From: Panicum virgatum | Lineage: Eukaryota > Streptophyta > Magnoliopsida > Poales > Poaceae | Reading direction: 5' to 3' | Assembly: GCF_016808335.1 (NCBI RefSeq) | Contig: NC_053150.1 | Span: 44,977,607-45,041,606, forward strand | Length of the DNA stretch: 64,000 nucleotides | Program-made: the position numbers and the translations under genes | The notes under the pieces: model-generated | What the model was told of the DNA's origin: nothing | Seen by the model: the letters and a program-made list of their open reading frames with translations, nothing else | Database searches by the model: none | Part shown: positions 33,754 to 45,700 of the stretch, one piece after another | How positions within the stretch are numbered: position 1 is the stretch's first letter | Layout of the letters: each line of letters opens with the position of its first letter

Positions 33754-33761
33754 TATATATA
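33754..33761 (+). promoter_or_regulatory. TATA box of CA-B
   Basis: TATATATA at the same place relative to the ATG as in CA-A. The upstream 400 bases are almost identical, so the two copies should share regulation. Confidence 0.6.
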
Positions 33762-33834
33762 CCCCCACTGCACCCTGCTCGTCCCAAACCACCTAGCTCA
33801 ACGGCCACAAAATTAAATCTTGTCAAGGAACAGC

Positions 33835-35385
33835 ATGGATGTTGTTCTAGCTCGGTGCCACCTCCGCCATGCCGTCGGGGCGCTCCTCGCCGCCGAGTTC
33901 CTGCTCTCCGCCGCCGTCAGGGCGCAGGATGAAACAGGCCAATATACTTGAGCTCGATCGATCGAAAGCATGCTGGCGTCAATAATGTCTTCTTCAATCA
34001 GTCGTGGTCCCACACCATGCGTGCTCGTGCTCGTGCACCTATCCATATCCACTATGCATGCATAGTAGTACTTCCTCTATTTCAAATGATTAATTTTGGA
34101 TTTTCTGTTCAAATTATTAGTTTTCGATTTTCTAGATACATATTTTTTCTATGCATATATATAATGTTTAGATGCATAGTAAAATTAATATATCTAGAAA
34201 AGTTAAAATGATTAATAATTTAGAAAAGTTAAATTAATATATAATGTTTGGTGGTTAATTGCAGACAACGAGCGCGAGTTCAGCTACAACCGGAGCGCGC
34301 CGAACGGGCCGGATCGCTGGGGCGAGATCAAGCCGTCGTGGGCCAACTGCAGCCGCGGCCGGATGCAGTCGCCCATCGACCTCTCCAACGCCAGGCCGGA
34401 GCGCTCCCTCGGCTTCCTCAACTACTCCTACCGCCCCGCCCAGGCCACCATCGTCAACCGCGGCCACGACATCGCGGTGAGCCGCCGTCGTCGCCACCAC
34501 TCCGCCGCCGCCGGGCAGCGCATGCACAACAATTAACAATGGCCTCCCGACACTCTGCGTCACTCTCGCAGGTGATGTTCAAGGGCGACGCCGGGAGCCT
34601 GGTGATCAACGGCACGGCGTACCACCTGCGGCAGCTGCACTGGCACACGCCCAGCGAGCACACCGTCGGCGGCCGCCGCTACGACATGGAGCTGCACCTG
34701 GTGCACGAGTCCGCGGCGAACAAGGCCGCCGTGATCGGCGTCCTCTACAAGGTCGGCCACCCCGACCGGTTCCTGCAGACGCTGGAGCCCGCCATCAGGC
34801 TCATCAAGGAGACGCGGGACATGGAGGTGCCCATCGGGGTGGTCGACCCAAGCGGCGCCCGCGCCACCGGCAGCGTGTACTACCGCTACATGGGCTCCCT
34901 CACCACGCCGCCCTGCACCGAGGGGGTCGTCTGGACCGTCTTCCAGAAGGTAAACCGGTTGCTTGGCTCTTGTGGTGGACTGGTGGTCGCGTCCTCAAGC
35001 TTCCTGGTGCTCTATTTGTGCAGGCTCGCCACGTGGCCAAGTACCAGCTGGAGCTTCTCAGGGATGCGGTGGATGACGTAAGAGTCGATCTCTCGTTGGC
35101 CTCCTCGTCGTTCCTTCCTCTAATTTTCACAAGCCTGTCGAAAATAAAAGATTAAGACGGCGTAGCTAGAATAATAAAATCTGGTAAAACCGTAAAAGGC
35201 GGTGTAAGAACGGAATCTGGTTTTGGTGTTTGTGAGCTTGATTGACCGAGTGCCTTTCTTGCGTGTGTTCTTATCAACTTCTGCACGGCAATAGGGAGAA
35301 CGCGAGGCCACTTCAGGATGTGAACGGCAGAGACATCAGCGTCTTCCGGCCGAAGCCCTGTGTACTGGGTAAACAGTACTACTAG
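33835..35385 (+). pseudogene. Alpha-carbonic anhydrase copy B with lost last splice acceptor
   Basis: Exons equivalent to CA-A: 33835-33937, 34265-34476, 34572-34949, 35024-35077, 35287-35385. I found no coding difference from CA-A. The intron 4 acceptor, TTCTGCAG|GGCAAT in CA-A, reads TTCTGCAC|GGCAAT here (C at 35286), so the normal junction cannot be used. The next AG downstream (35293-35294) would remove 8 bases, shift the frame and end at an early stop, replacing the C-terminal strand region; intron retention also truncates. The zinc site, encoded by exon 3, is unaffected, so some folded product cannot be excluded. Intron 1 also has the GC donor. Only two other base differences were noticed within the gene, both in intron 1. 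Confidence 0.85.
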
Positions 35386-35516
35386 ATGGTGATGCATGGG
35401 CTGATCGATCGACAGGGATACCACAGTAGTGTGTGGTAGCTTGTTATGCATCTTGGTAGACGGCGAACATGTCTTGTGCTTCTCTCTACTTATGTGTCTT
35501 GGCTGTAGCAGGACTA

Positions 35517-35522
35517 AATAAA
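35517..35522 (+). terminator. Polyadenylation signal of CA-B
   Basis: AATAAA, same position as in CA-A. Confidence 0.55.
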
Positions 35523-36511
35523 ACACGGGGTCATTTATGTTCTCAATTTCTCATTGATTGACCTCGCATGCATGCTCAGAAGAAAATAATAATTTACGTG
35601 TCCATCATGTTGACGTGGAGATCGATTTGATCAAATGGTGTTTTTGTCTTGCCATTTTAGGTTCTCCTTCAAGATTGCATGCCACTGTAGTTTATTTTAC
35701 TATTTTTTTTAAAAAAATATTACACGTATAACTCAGACACTCACGACACCCACACACTTACCCCTATAAACGCAAATCCTACTCTACGAGCATCTTCGAA
35801 GACTGAACCGATAAATTTTACTATTTTTGAGTTATTTGATGAGTGTTGAACTAGTAGAAATATGATCATCCAACAGGCAGAATGCAAATGATTTCAAATA
35901 ATCATCATTAAGTAGGGAGAACTTAATTGGGCCATCCAGTCAATAAATAGCTGATTGGTTGTCTGGATCTCAGCTAAGCCAGGCTCTCACTATGCAACCA
36001 GTGCACCGCGCCATTTTCTTCTGAGTCAGTGATGCACCGCGCCACCCAGGCCCGCGTGGTACGCTCGATTCTAGCGTTCCTCTCGAGCCTGGTTCGTGGG
36101 CTGCTTTTGACAGTTAGGTCCGGTACCCCATGCAGATAATCAAACGGATCTAGATTGCACCCTGCGAGCCTGGCCAGAGGTGGATGCGGGCAACCAAGCC
36201 TTATAGAAGCGATGTAGAGCAGTACGATGGCAGGCAACCAATCAGCTGCTCTTCTCAATCATGCTGCAAGAACGCAGAGAACCAAACAATATCCTTCAAT
36301 CCAGGCAATGAGAGCCTAGCTAGCTCACCGGTGCGGGGCAGGCTGAGCCCGTGCGTGGAACCAACCATGCCCTAACGGTTTTGCAGATCTGCTCATGAAT
36401 ATTCCGAGAAACACTCAGGATTGTACTGTAGTATATTGCTCGGTACTGATGCAAATAGAAGCGTTCTAAAAATATATGCAAAAAGAAGCAAGAACACGAA
36501 TGATTCCCATC

Positions 36512-37175
36512 ACTACCGGATTCCGGCTATTTGCCGTGTGCCGAAGATCCCAAAACACACGGCATCTAAGTTCGCCGTGCGCGGCCCACGGCGAAGCCGC
36601 GACGGCGACCAACCCTGACGGCAAAGTCGGCTTCGCTGTGTGTCTTTTATCGGGCACACAGCAAAGAACTTTGCCGTGTGCTTAGGCCGGCACACGGCAA
36701 AATAAAGAACATGACGGCGGGGCAGCCATGGGTGACGGTAACGGCACGGGGAGACGGCCGGCACCCTGGACACACGGCAAATAATGACATCCGTCAGGCC
36801 CCCGGGCGCCTGACGGCAGAAGAACGTTCGCCGTGTGCCAGACCTATGGCGCACATCGAAGATAGGAGTTCGCCGTGTGCCACACACGGCAAACAATGAC
36901 GGCCGTGAGGCCATCACACGGTCCCTGACGGCAGAACTGAGTGCGAGGCACGTGATTCATGTTCGCAGTGTGCTTGCGGGTTGACACACGGCAAAACGCC
37001 ACGTTCGCCGTGTGCTAGGGCTTGGCACACGGTGAAGAGCGCGGTTCGCCGTGTGTGTGGTGTTTGCCGTGTGTTTTCTTGCAGACACACGACAAATCAT
37101 TTCTTTGTTGTGTGCCCGATAAAATGCACACGGTAAAAATTCTGGCACACGGCGAATTAGCGTTTTCCGGTAGTG
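36512..37175. mobile_element. Non-autonomous CACTA element, copy B
   Basis: Same insertion as 19208-19876 (same cat duplication), therefore older than the block duplication. Left end CACTACCGGATTCC, closer to the right end's inverse than copy A's CACTACAGG. 664 bases. Confidence 0.9.
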
Positions 37176-38263
37176 CATTGTCTCCTTACATATCAATCGA
37201 GGAAGGGAGGAAATGTTTACCCACGAATCCATGCCGGGAGTTCTCATGAAACTTTTATCTACCTCTTGTTCCTCCTCTTTTTCACGTTGTGTGCCCACTG
37301 ATTCAGATACAGGTTAGTTAGCACAATTCAATCCACCCGTGCCAGCTCCACAAACTCCGGCTCTAGAAAAATATGGAGCTAGAGGTCGTCAGCTCCTTGA
37401 ATTTTGCAGAGCTCCTCAAGAAATGCTCTAAAGAACAATTTTGTACATTTCTTATGAAGTTGCAGGGTAATTACCCACCTTTGCTTCTCGTTACAACGTA
37501 CGTTTCCGGAAATAGGTTAGTTCATTAGCTCCATATTTTTTCCCTACAATTTTAGGAGCTGAAGCTAAGTTATCGGCCAAACAGATTCATCAACTCCATG
37601 TTTTTTCTAGATCTAAGAGGAGGAGCTATTCCATGGTGAAGTTGGTGGAGCCTAGCTGGATTTTGTGAGTGGAACTTTTTCAAACAGATAAGTTAAGTAG
37701 ATGTGGAAGGTAGGGAGGTTATTACTTATTAGTGATGACAAGTGAGATGCTGGAAGTTTAAGCTTTTTGCTCCAGTGGTCCCTTCCATGAAATTTGCACG
37801 AATATTAAAGCAACTATTTAATTAATTTAATTTTTTTCCACCTAGGTACTGTTTGGGCTCGGCCCTGTCCATAACCTAATTAGGCCTGTCCATATCCATC
37901 TAAGAAGCATCTGATACGTTCTCATCTCCCGTTCATCTTCAATCTCAATCTCCCTACACCACGTCCCTCACCCTTGCCTCACGTGCTGACGTGCAGCTGC
38001 CCCCGGCCATAAATGCTGGCGCCAGTACCGTTTAGCACCGGTTCCAGTGGGCGTCTCTCCGGATGCCTGATGCCACTGTGGCGGCTGGCAGCAAGGCTGC
38101 GCTCGTGCCGTCGGCCATCTATGGTGGTCGCGGGCCTCCGGCGGGACGTCACATCAGCGAGGCAAGGGAGGCCATGGAAGAGGCGGTGCGCATGCGACAC
38201 CGGTGCAGGTGCCAGCAGCTATGGCCGACCTGCTGTACGTGAGGCGGGGTGAGGGGAGGGACG

Positions 38264-40333
38264 CAGGGTTCACCTTACCGGTCGGTAACCGGCGGTTACC
38301 GCCAAAATTTCCCGATACCGCTACTAGGCGGTAATTCATACTAGCGGTAAATTTTTAAAAAATTTGCCGAAATTTAAAATTTTCAAAAAAAATTGAAATA
38401 AAAAAGAAAAAAATATGGTAAGAAAGTAGAGATGACATATATCATTCTAATATAGAACATGTTCAAATGTTTGACTGTTTGGGCACTCAAAAAAATAAAA
38501 AAACTTTCGGAACCCGTTAACCCGTTAACCCAAAAGCGTATTTACCACCCCACCGACACCCCATCGATCTCGTGACAGCGCTAGAGTCACTTCCCCTCCC
38601 CTTTCACCCCTTTCACCCCGAGCTGAGCCCCAGGGGCGATTTTGCCGCCTGCCGCCGTCGATCTCGGTTCATAGGCGTCGTTTATCGCCGGTAGGGGCGG
38701 TAGCCGAGCGGCATCTGCGGGAAGCGCTCGCGCTGCTGCCGGCCTGCCGCGGGCGGCAGTAGCCGTCGGTTTAGCGGCGAATCCCGCCGGTAGCGCGATG
38801 ATTTTCGGTGGCGGCAGCGGGATGCGCCGCTCGGGGTGGCGGTCCGGTAGCGGGATCCTCTAATCCCGAGCGGTATTTGGCGTTTTCCGAGCGGAAATCG
38901 GCGCGTGGATCCTATTGCCGGTATGATGGACCTCTCATTGTATAGGCAACAATCACCTATTCGCAAGTGGATGGAGCTAGGGAGGTCCAATGCAGCGCCG
39001 GCTTTGGATGAGGATTCTGATTTAAGTGACACCCCAGTTCCTAGCACCATCGTTACAGATATTGCACGTGATATTCCAGAGCTACGGAATTTGGATGTAC
39101 GTGAATGGGCAGAAGAGACTATTGGTGACACACATGTTGGTAAGAGGAAGACACGTGTTGGACCATCGGATCGGCAAAGGAAGAAAGGAAAAAGACAGGA
39201 TGACATTGAAGAGGAAGAATTTAGAACAGATGACAGCACACCTGATCCTAGTGTCGGTGATGATGATGATCATGATGATGGGGGTGACGACAGCAGCACC
39301 GATGGAAGTGATGATGGGATTGGCAGTGGGGGATATGTAGGCGGAGGTGGCGGGGGTGATGATGTAGTTGGAGGTGGAGAGGGTATGAGGTTTACCGGGG
39401 AGAGCCAGTTCACTCATGCCACACAAGATACGGATCATGGTGCACCTAGCTCACAACGACAGACTAGAAGCAGTGCACGTCATCCTATTCCCCGTGATGA
39501 TGATAGCTCTAGCTCAGTGAACACAGACTATACTTATCCACACTATCCATATGACCAACCATATGCATATCCATCACATCGAGTACCCTATTTGCCACCC
39601 CCCTATGTTGGCTATACAAGCACCAACATGCAAGATGCTTACAATGTGCAGGTAAATGGCGGTTTAGCAACTAGTTTGTATTATTTTTATTGTTTCATCA
39701 AAATTTCATCACGTTCAATACACAGGCTCAAGGATATGCGACATATGGTGCCTATGGCGCATATGGGGCCTATGGAGCCTATGGCAATAGCTCATATCAA
39801 CAGGATGAGACTGAAGAATAAACTTCATGTGGTATGTATCGTGTGAACTACTATGTATTATGTATATTAACGTTGATGGTTTGTAAGGACAACGGTTGTG
39901 ATGATTTGTATGGACTATGATTGTGATGACTTGTATGGACTATGGTTGTGATGATTTGCATGGACTATTGTTGTGATGATCTATATGGACTATGGATGTG
40001 AATTTCTATTTTTATGGATATGAACTTCTATTCTATGTATGTGTAAATGTTATATAATTGTTTGATATATACCATCAGTAATGATAATAACAAAATTACG
40101 GTGAAATGCTGCCAAAATTTTTAATTTTCCAAAGTCATACGGTGTTTACCGGTTAAAATTGACGGTTACCGGTCGGTAAACATCGATTACCGGTCGGTAA
40201 ACAACGGTGACTGGTTTTTTTGAATTTGAATTGTCATTTCGAGCGGTTTCTAGCAGTTTCCGGCGATTTACCGCCGGTTTACCGATACTGCTAGTTGGCG
40301 GAAATCGCTTTACCGTCGGTAAGGTGAACCCTG
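38264..40333 (+). mobile_element. hAT element, internally deleted, 2070 bp
   Basis: Perfect 17-bp ends CAGGGTTCACCTTACCG / CGGTAAGGTGAACCCTG and an exact 8-bp duplication gagggacg (38256-38263, 40334-40341). Subterminal regions repeat GGTAACCG / CGGTAAA units. The interior keeps only the transposase C-terminus, so it is non-autonomous. It is present only in block B, so it inserted after the duplication. Confidence 0.95.
38905..39821 (+). pseudogene. hAT transposase C-terminal fragment (two exons)
   Basis: Exon 38905-39651 (donor CAG|GTAAAT) and exon 39726-39821 (acceptor ACACAG|GCT). It begins in RQQSPIRKWMEL, then PELRNLDVREWAEETIGDTH, an acidic Asp/Gly-rich linker, THATQDTDHGAPSS, a Tyr/Pro-rich part, and a last exon repeating YGAYGA and ending in DETEE. 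This is the disordered tail that follows the dimerisation domain in one group of plant hAT transposases. The BED finger, catalytic core and dimerisation domain are missing and no proper start codon is seen. Confidence 0.7.
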
Positions 40334-40703
40334 GAGGGACGTGGTGCTAGGAGATTGAGGTTGAAGATGACGTGAGATGACATATGAGAACGAACCAGCT
40401 GATTCCTAGATGGATATGGATCAGGCCTAATCAGGGCAGGGGTAGGGCTAGGCCCAAACAGTATTTAGTTGGGAAAAAAATAAAATTAATTAAATAGTTG
40501 CTTTAATATTCGTGCAAACTTTCTTAAAGGGACCACCAGAGAAAAACTCATAAAATAAACTGCTCCTTTTCATACGATAAATTTAATAAATCTTTTCTAT
40601 TATGTAAATAGTATGTACCACTCCTTTGCAATCATAAAAAAGTATTAACTATCCCTTAACGACTGTGCAAAGTGCAAACCAAACAGCGCTCCTGCGGTGG
40701 GTC

Positions 40704-41504
40704 CACTACGGGATTTCAATTGTTTGTTGTGACCACGGGCACACGGCAAAGACAAGAATACACACGACAAAAAATTTGTCGTGTGCAACACACGACAAAC
40801 CGTGCACGACATAAATGGGCCAGCAAAGAGAAGTTTGCCATGTGCGGCACACAGCAAACACTTTACCGTGTGAATTTTTGCGCCCACTGCAAACAAATTT
40901 CGGAAAAAATAAAAAAAAATAGCCTCACCTTCCGCCGCCGCGGCCGAACCTTGCGCCACCGCTGCCGGAGCTCACGCCACGCCGTCTGCCGCTGCCTCGC
41001 CCACGGTCCCGCCGCCTGGAGCTCGCGCCGCCGCTGCCGGAGCTTGCTGCCGGTGGAGGGGCGGTCCCAATACGCCGCTGCTGCTCCTCACTACCGATGA
41101 GGGCGAGCGGAGGGGGTGGGGAGGGGAGGCAGAAGAGGGGCTGCCCGGCCTGGCGCGAGGGTGAGGAGGGTGCCGCTATGGAGGGAGGGAGGGAGGTGGC
41201 CAGGAGGTAGGAGAGGACGCGGCGGATCTGTGGGAGGAGGGTGCCGGTTAAGTATTGCGTTGGGGGGCGTTGTTTGCCGTGTGCTCTGATCTGAGGTACG
41301 CGGCAAATATTCCCCTTTTCCGTGTGATCACGTTTTGTCGTGTGCTTCTTGTCTAGGCACACGCCAGACGTTGTCTTCGCCATGTGTCATTTTTTTTTTG
41401 CTGTGCGTTCTTAGTTCGTACGACAAAAAAAATTTACCGTATGTTCCAAAATTGCACACGTGCAAAAATTTGGACACACAACAGACTGGCCGTTTCCAGT
41501 AACG
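40704..41504. mobile_element. Second CACTA-type element, degraded
   Basis: Left end CACTACGGGATTTC; right end GGCCGTTTCCAGTAACG, a decayed inverse of CACTAC-GGAAACGGCC. Subterminal CACACGGCAAA / TTGTCGTGTG units lie at both ends (40740-40880, 41270-41480). The GC-rich middle (40930-41250) may be acquired sequence. A clean 3-bp duplication was not found. Confidence 0.65.
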
Positions 41505-42333
41505 ACGGAGGGAGTCCAGGCGCAGGCGGGGGTCTTCCTAGTTTACGGTCAACCGTAAGGACTAGTTCCTTACTGTCGATCTTCCGACAGCGAGTTTTTT
41601 TTCTTTTTGAGTAAGTTTTTGTTGTTTTGTGATAAAAAAAAATTTGAAAAAATTTCAGGAAAAATTTTCGAGAAATAGAAAAAAAATTTAAGAGAGATTT
41701 GAAAGGGCAGAAAAAATTTCAAGAAAAACTTTTTTGCAAAAGTTTTTTTCTGTCGCTCGAAGATCTCGGAAGGACAAAAAGTTTTTGGCAGAAATAGTTT
41801 TTTAAAAAAATTTGCATTAAAAAGAAAAAAGAAGGGCGTCAAAAAAATTGCATGAAAAAAAGAAATAAAAATCCGGATCTGGGGGCGGCCGGCGTTGGGG
41901 GCGAGCGCCGGCCTTCCCTGCCGACCCACCGCTGCCGGCGAGGGCGAGCGCCAGCCCCGCAGCACCGCGTGTCCCGCCGCGCGTCCCGCCTCCCGCAGAG
42001 GTCGCGCCTCCCGCCGCCCGCTACCTCCCACCACCGGCCATTCGGCCCCGCCGCACCTCCGTTCGCTGCCAGTCATGGAGCAGGGTAAGGGAGCGGAGAG
42101 AGGAAGGAGGGGGAAGGGAGCCGTGGGCGCGTCAGATCCAGAATTCCAGATGCAGAAAGGAAAAAGTGAAAGGGAAAGAGAGGGGGAGGCGAAGAGACAG
42201 TGGGCCCCACACACGTGGGTAGAAAAAATCGATCGCTGGATGGGAAAAGTTACAATCGGTTGTAGTTTCAGCATTGGGCGCAGAGGGGACGAAATCCATT
42301 TCTTTTTTTTAACCTAATCCACTTCTTTTTTGA
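41505..42333. other. No gene recognised; A/T-rich then GC-rich
   Basis: 41590-41870 is dominated by runs such as GAAAAAATTTC; 41880-42110 is GC-rich and Pro/Arg-coding in several frames. Long ORFs here follow the composition, not conserved domains. Confidence 0.5.
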
Positions 42334-42913
42334 CTAGTATCGTGCCCGTGCGTTGCTACGGGCAGCAAAAACATTTCCATCGCAATACATAATGCATGGG
42401 TAACACCTTATTGAAATATACAATAATCAAGAAAATTAATCTCATGATGCCACAGGGGTGGAAATAGTTCTCAATAATTATCACTTACACAAACAGAGAG
42501 TGGAAATGGCACAATCATAGCATAAAGGGTAGCAGCTAGTTGATTCAGGAATCATATCTTACATGTTGATGGTAACACAACAAAGATTGTCTAAGTGAAC
42601 ACACGTATTATCCATATACAAACATGGAATCATTCATGTATAAGAAGGGCATCCATCAGCATCATATACACATCAGATTCTGAATGAAGATACGGTTGTA
42701 ATTTTCCACTATACATATATCCACTTGTTAAAACATCATCTCTAGGGTGTCCAAAACAAATCAAAGAAGGGCATCCATCAGCACATTTCGACAATCCTGA
42801 TACCGAACACCGGAAGAGTTGCGGGAAATCAAAATTGGTATGCAGTTAACAACCGACGAGTTCACACATCGGAGAAAAATAAATCGCATTTCTCCAATAA
42901 TGAGTATACTGAC

Positions 42914-43014
42914 CAGAATGTGAAGCATTTTACTGTTGCTACCAGAAAATGCATAGTACAAATTTACCCATTCTCTGCCTCTTGCTTTGGAATATTGAAG
43001 ATATAGCTCAAGCC
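42914..43014 (-). pseudogene. Exon-like segment 3 within the putative Helitron
   Basis: Bounded by acceptor TTTTCATAG| and donor CTG|GTCAGT on the minus strand, open throughout: ELYLQYSKARGREWVNLYY, then AFSGSNSKMLHIL. It is not compositionally biased. I do not recognise the source gene. Confidence 0.5.
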
Positions 43015-43178
43015 TATGAAAACTGAATACATGTAACAGGATAAATTAGCAGATAACTGGTCCTCCGCTCCTATCCACCTGCCCATGAGCTCTGCAGTTT
43101 CTTGCATATTATTCTTGAAGAGTTAAAGCAAACTTAGTTTCTCTGCATGTAATTCAAACAATTGGCATTTAAACTCAC

Positions 43179-43318
43179 CAAAACATGTGCAGGTAACGGC
43201 TTGGCCAAGTTTTGGAGTCTTGTTATATCATTGATCTTGTCCTTCTCCTCAATGGAATTAGCATAGTCCAATTGGCCAAACTGAGTACAAAGACTGTAAT
43301 TCCTAGCAACAACTTGTG
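43179..43318 (-). pseudogene. Exon-like segment 2 within the putative Helitron
   Basis: Acceptor CTCACATGCAG| and donor TTTTG|GTGAGT. Open frame with QVVARNYSLCTQFGQLDYAN followed by SIEEKDKINDITRLQNLAKP. Protein-like and flanked by good splice sites. Source gene not recognised; I assign no function. Confidence 0.55.
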
Positions 43319-44284
43319 CTGCATGTGAGAGTGGCAAGTGTACAGTAAGGATGCAACAAATCATACCTGCGTACTACCAGTGTACCACTCGGGCTGCAGG
43401 AAAGTTGCCTTGCTGAATGAACACATTATAAGTTGCTAATGATAAGCTATATAGGGCAACAAGATTGCTAAATACTGTAGCAATATGTGGAAATATAGAT
43501 TGTGAAAATTAGACTGCAATATCTTTATAGTGTTATTATTGCCCAGAGAAGTAATGTTCAGACATATAAATTCACAATAGCCTTAAGGAAACATCTTCAG
43601 AAGCAACATGCACAAGAGATATCACAAATGCTATTAAATTGTACTACTTTGTGTTGTGTCAGGAATTGCTAACATCACCGTTCCACTGGAATTGCTAACA
43701 TCACTTTAGAGAATAGACGAATTATGAAATTGTCAAACCTTATGTTTTAAAGTAATCCATGTTACTCATTAATTTGTCAAGGTAAGATGCAAGTCTCAAT
43801 TTCTTTATCCTGACATCATTTTAAGATATCAAATGAACATTGCACCAAGCAGGTCTGATTTTCTATAAAAAATAAAATGGAACGCAGATATCAGCTCCTG
43901 CTAATTCTGATTCAGCAAAGCAACAACCATAATGAACAAAACCTCTGCTTGTCTAGCATGTTGCCATGTTCAGCTTGCAACGAACCACGATCAGTGGCGT
44001 GTTAAACTGGAGTCAGGCATATTAGCACAACACAAATTACAATGGCAACCAACTAACGGGTCATGAGCCATTTAGGGATGTAGCAGTGGTAAACTGCTGT
44101 ATACTTAAATCAGGCTTAGATATATGCTACATCCAAAATCTGTGCACCGACAAGGGAAAAAACAGTCACGACGATTGATGCAAAACTCATGGGCCACCAA
44201 TCTCAATAGAAATCCCTAACACTCTTCGTTGACCTTGTATGCACCCATTCTTTAGCCCTAAAAGCAGCAAATCAGGAATAGTAC

Positions 44285-44368
44285 CTTCATGGCTGCATCC
44301 AATGTGTGAAGATCATAGCCAGGTTGCGTTATTTGAGTCACAATGAAGATCATAGCCAGAAATAGTAC
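44285..44368 (-). pseudogene. Exon-like segment 1 within the putative Helitron
   Basis: 84 bases, acceptor TTCATAACAG| and donor ATGAAG|GTAC, phase 0: VLFLAMIFIVTQ then ITQPGYDLHTLDAAMK. The first part is hydrophobic enough for a membrane segment. Not recognised. Confidence 0.45.
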
Positions 44369-45240
44369 CTGTTATGAAGGAGTATTGTCATTATCTCAAG
44401 TTCTTATAAACGAAGTACATTCTGTGTGTCTCCGTGCCCTATTAAATTTCTATCAAAAACAGCTATATTTTTGTATCATGTGGTATTAACACAAAGCCTA
44501 GAACCTCAAGCAAGAAACCTCTAATTGCATGGACATTTTTCATCTAATAATTTCATGTGTGTTGGCTTTAAAATGAAAAGGCATCAGACGCATGGTCTGT
44601 CGTGTAAGAACTTACTAATTTGAAGTCCAAACTCATCTAAGCCTAAACGATGTATCTGACACATAGCTGTCAGTGTCGGACAGTGGGTGCAGATATGATG
44701 CATTGTTCACGGATTTGGATGAATGCTCTTCCTCATACACAATTGTGAAGGGGGCCGAGCATCTCCATCCTTGTCATCCACATCACCTGTAGCTTCAAAT
44801 CACCACGTCTTAAATGGATTGTCGTTGGAAACAGATGCATAGTGGAATGAAAACCAGGTAGGATCCGCTGGAGCAATCAGCATACCAGGAGGAGGTTGAT
44901 CGATGCAGGCGAAGGACACACCTCCTGTTTATGGTGTCGGCACGCGCTGGAGCGACGAAGACCAGAGACGGATCGACAATGTCCAGAGTAGCGATTCCAC
45001 TGATCAGAACTACACATCACTACAACTACTAAGGAATACAGGGCCTGCAGTGTCGTACCACGGATACTCAAACATAACAACAGAAAATAGATAAATGGAC
45101 GTGCAGCTCCATAGGGCTTTAATCGAATCTGACCAGGCAGGTGCAGGCAAGGAGGACAGGGCATGCATACAGTATAAGGATAGATGTACAGAATGCAGAC
45201 TGGAGGAAGAGGGTAGCGACCTGTATTTGGAACTTACGGC

Positions 45241-45700
45241 GGAGTGGCAGAGGAGGCGTCGATTCCTGTAGATCCGGCCGCCGGCTCACCGTCGTGGCCG
45301 GGTGTGGCCGCGGCCGGAGGCGAGGAGGCCGGATCCACGCCGGTCTGGCTACCTCGGCGCTGGTGGCGGCAGTGGGGAAGAACCCACAGTCGGAGGCACG
45401 GCGTGGGGTAGAGGGCATGAGGGAGGTGGTGCGGAGGAGCTGGCCGAACCGCTCGGAGGCGGGGGAGGGGGCGTGACCTCGCGCGGAGAGCTGGTGACTG
45501 CCGCTTTCGAGCAAAGGGAGGCCATCGTGAGGGGAACCAGCAGTCTCGCGAGAGTGACTGGGGCGGTGCCGCGGTTTCATGTCGATGGTGAAGCGGAGTC
45601 CAGTGGGGAGGGGATGGCGCGACCGCGGCGGCGCGCTGGGGAGGCGAGCGGCTCGAGGGTCGGGGCGGAGCGATGTCACGCGCGATGCGGCGGACACGGT
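45241..45700 (-). pseudogene. GC-rich first-exon-like segment
   Basis: CpG-rich, Arg/Pro/Ser-coding in two minus frames, ending in a good donor (CCGCC|GTAAGT at about 45235-45241). It resembles the 5' exon of a grass gene. The start codon and true frame are uncertain. Confidence 0.35.

Larger units (their letters stand above)
33122..38263 (+). repeat. Duplicated block B containing carbonic anhydrase CA-B
   Basis: Counterpart of 15692-20967 in direct orientation, offset 17313 over the gene. Differences seen include a missing 110 bases upstream, a few indels (for example 12 bases in the CACTA element) and scattered substitutions. An hAT element interrupts it at 38264; the sequence resumes at 40334. 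Confidence 0.92.
37775..40536. mobile_element. Long-TIR (foldback/MULE-like) element, holding the hAT insertion
   Basis: About 200-bp inverted repeats at 37775-37970 and 40341-40536: GTGGTCCCTT ... TTTGCACGAATATTAAAGCA ... TACTGTTTGGGC ... CCACGTCCCTC. Minus the hAT insertion the element is about 690 bases with a roughly 290-bp core. Long TIRs suggest a Mutator-like MITE; the target duplication was not identified. Confidence 0.7.

Noticed and set aside
40925..41383. 152-codon minus ORF within the second CACTA element
   Set aside because: Gly/Arg/Ser low complexity; ends inside subterminal repeats.
41570..42274. 234-codon minus ORF
   Set aside because: The second half is poly-Phe/Lys from A/T runs and the first half Pro/Arg from GC-rich sequence; no domain or splice support.
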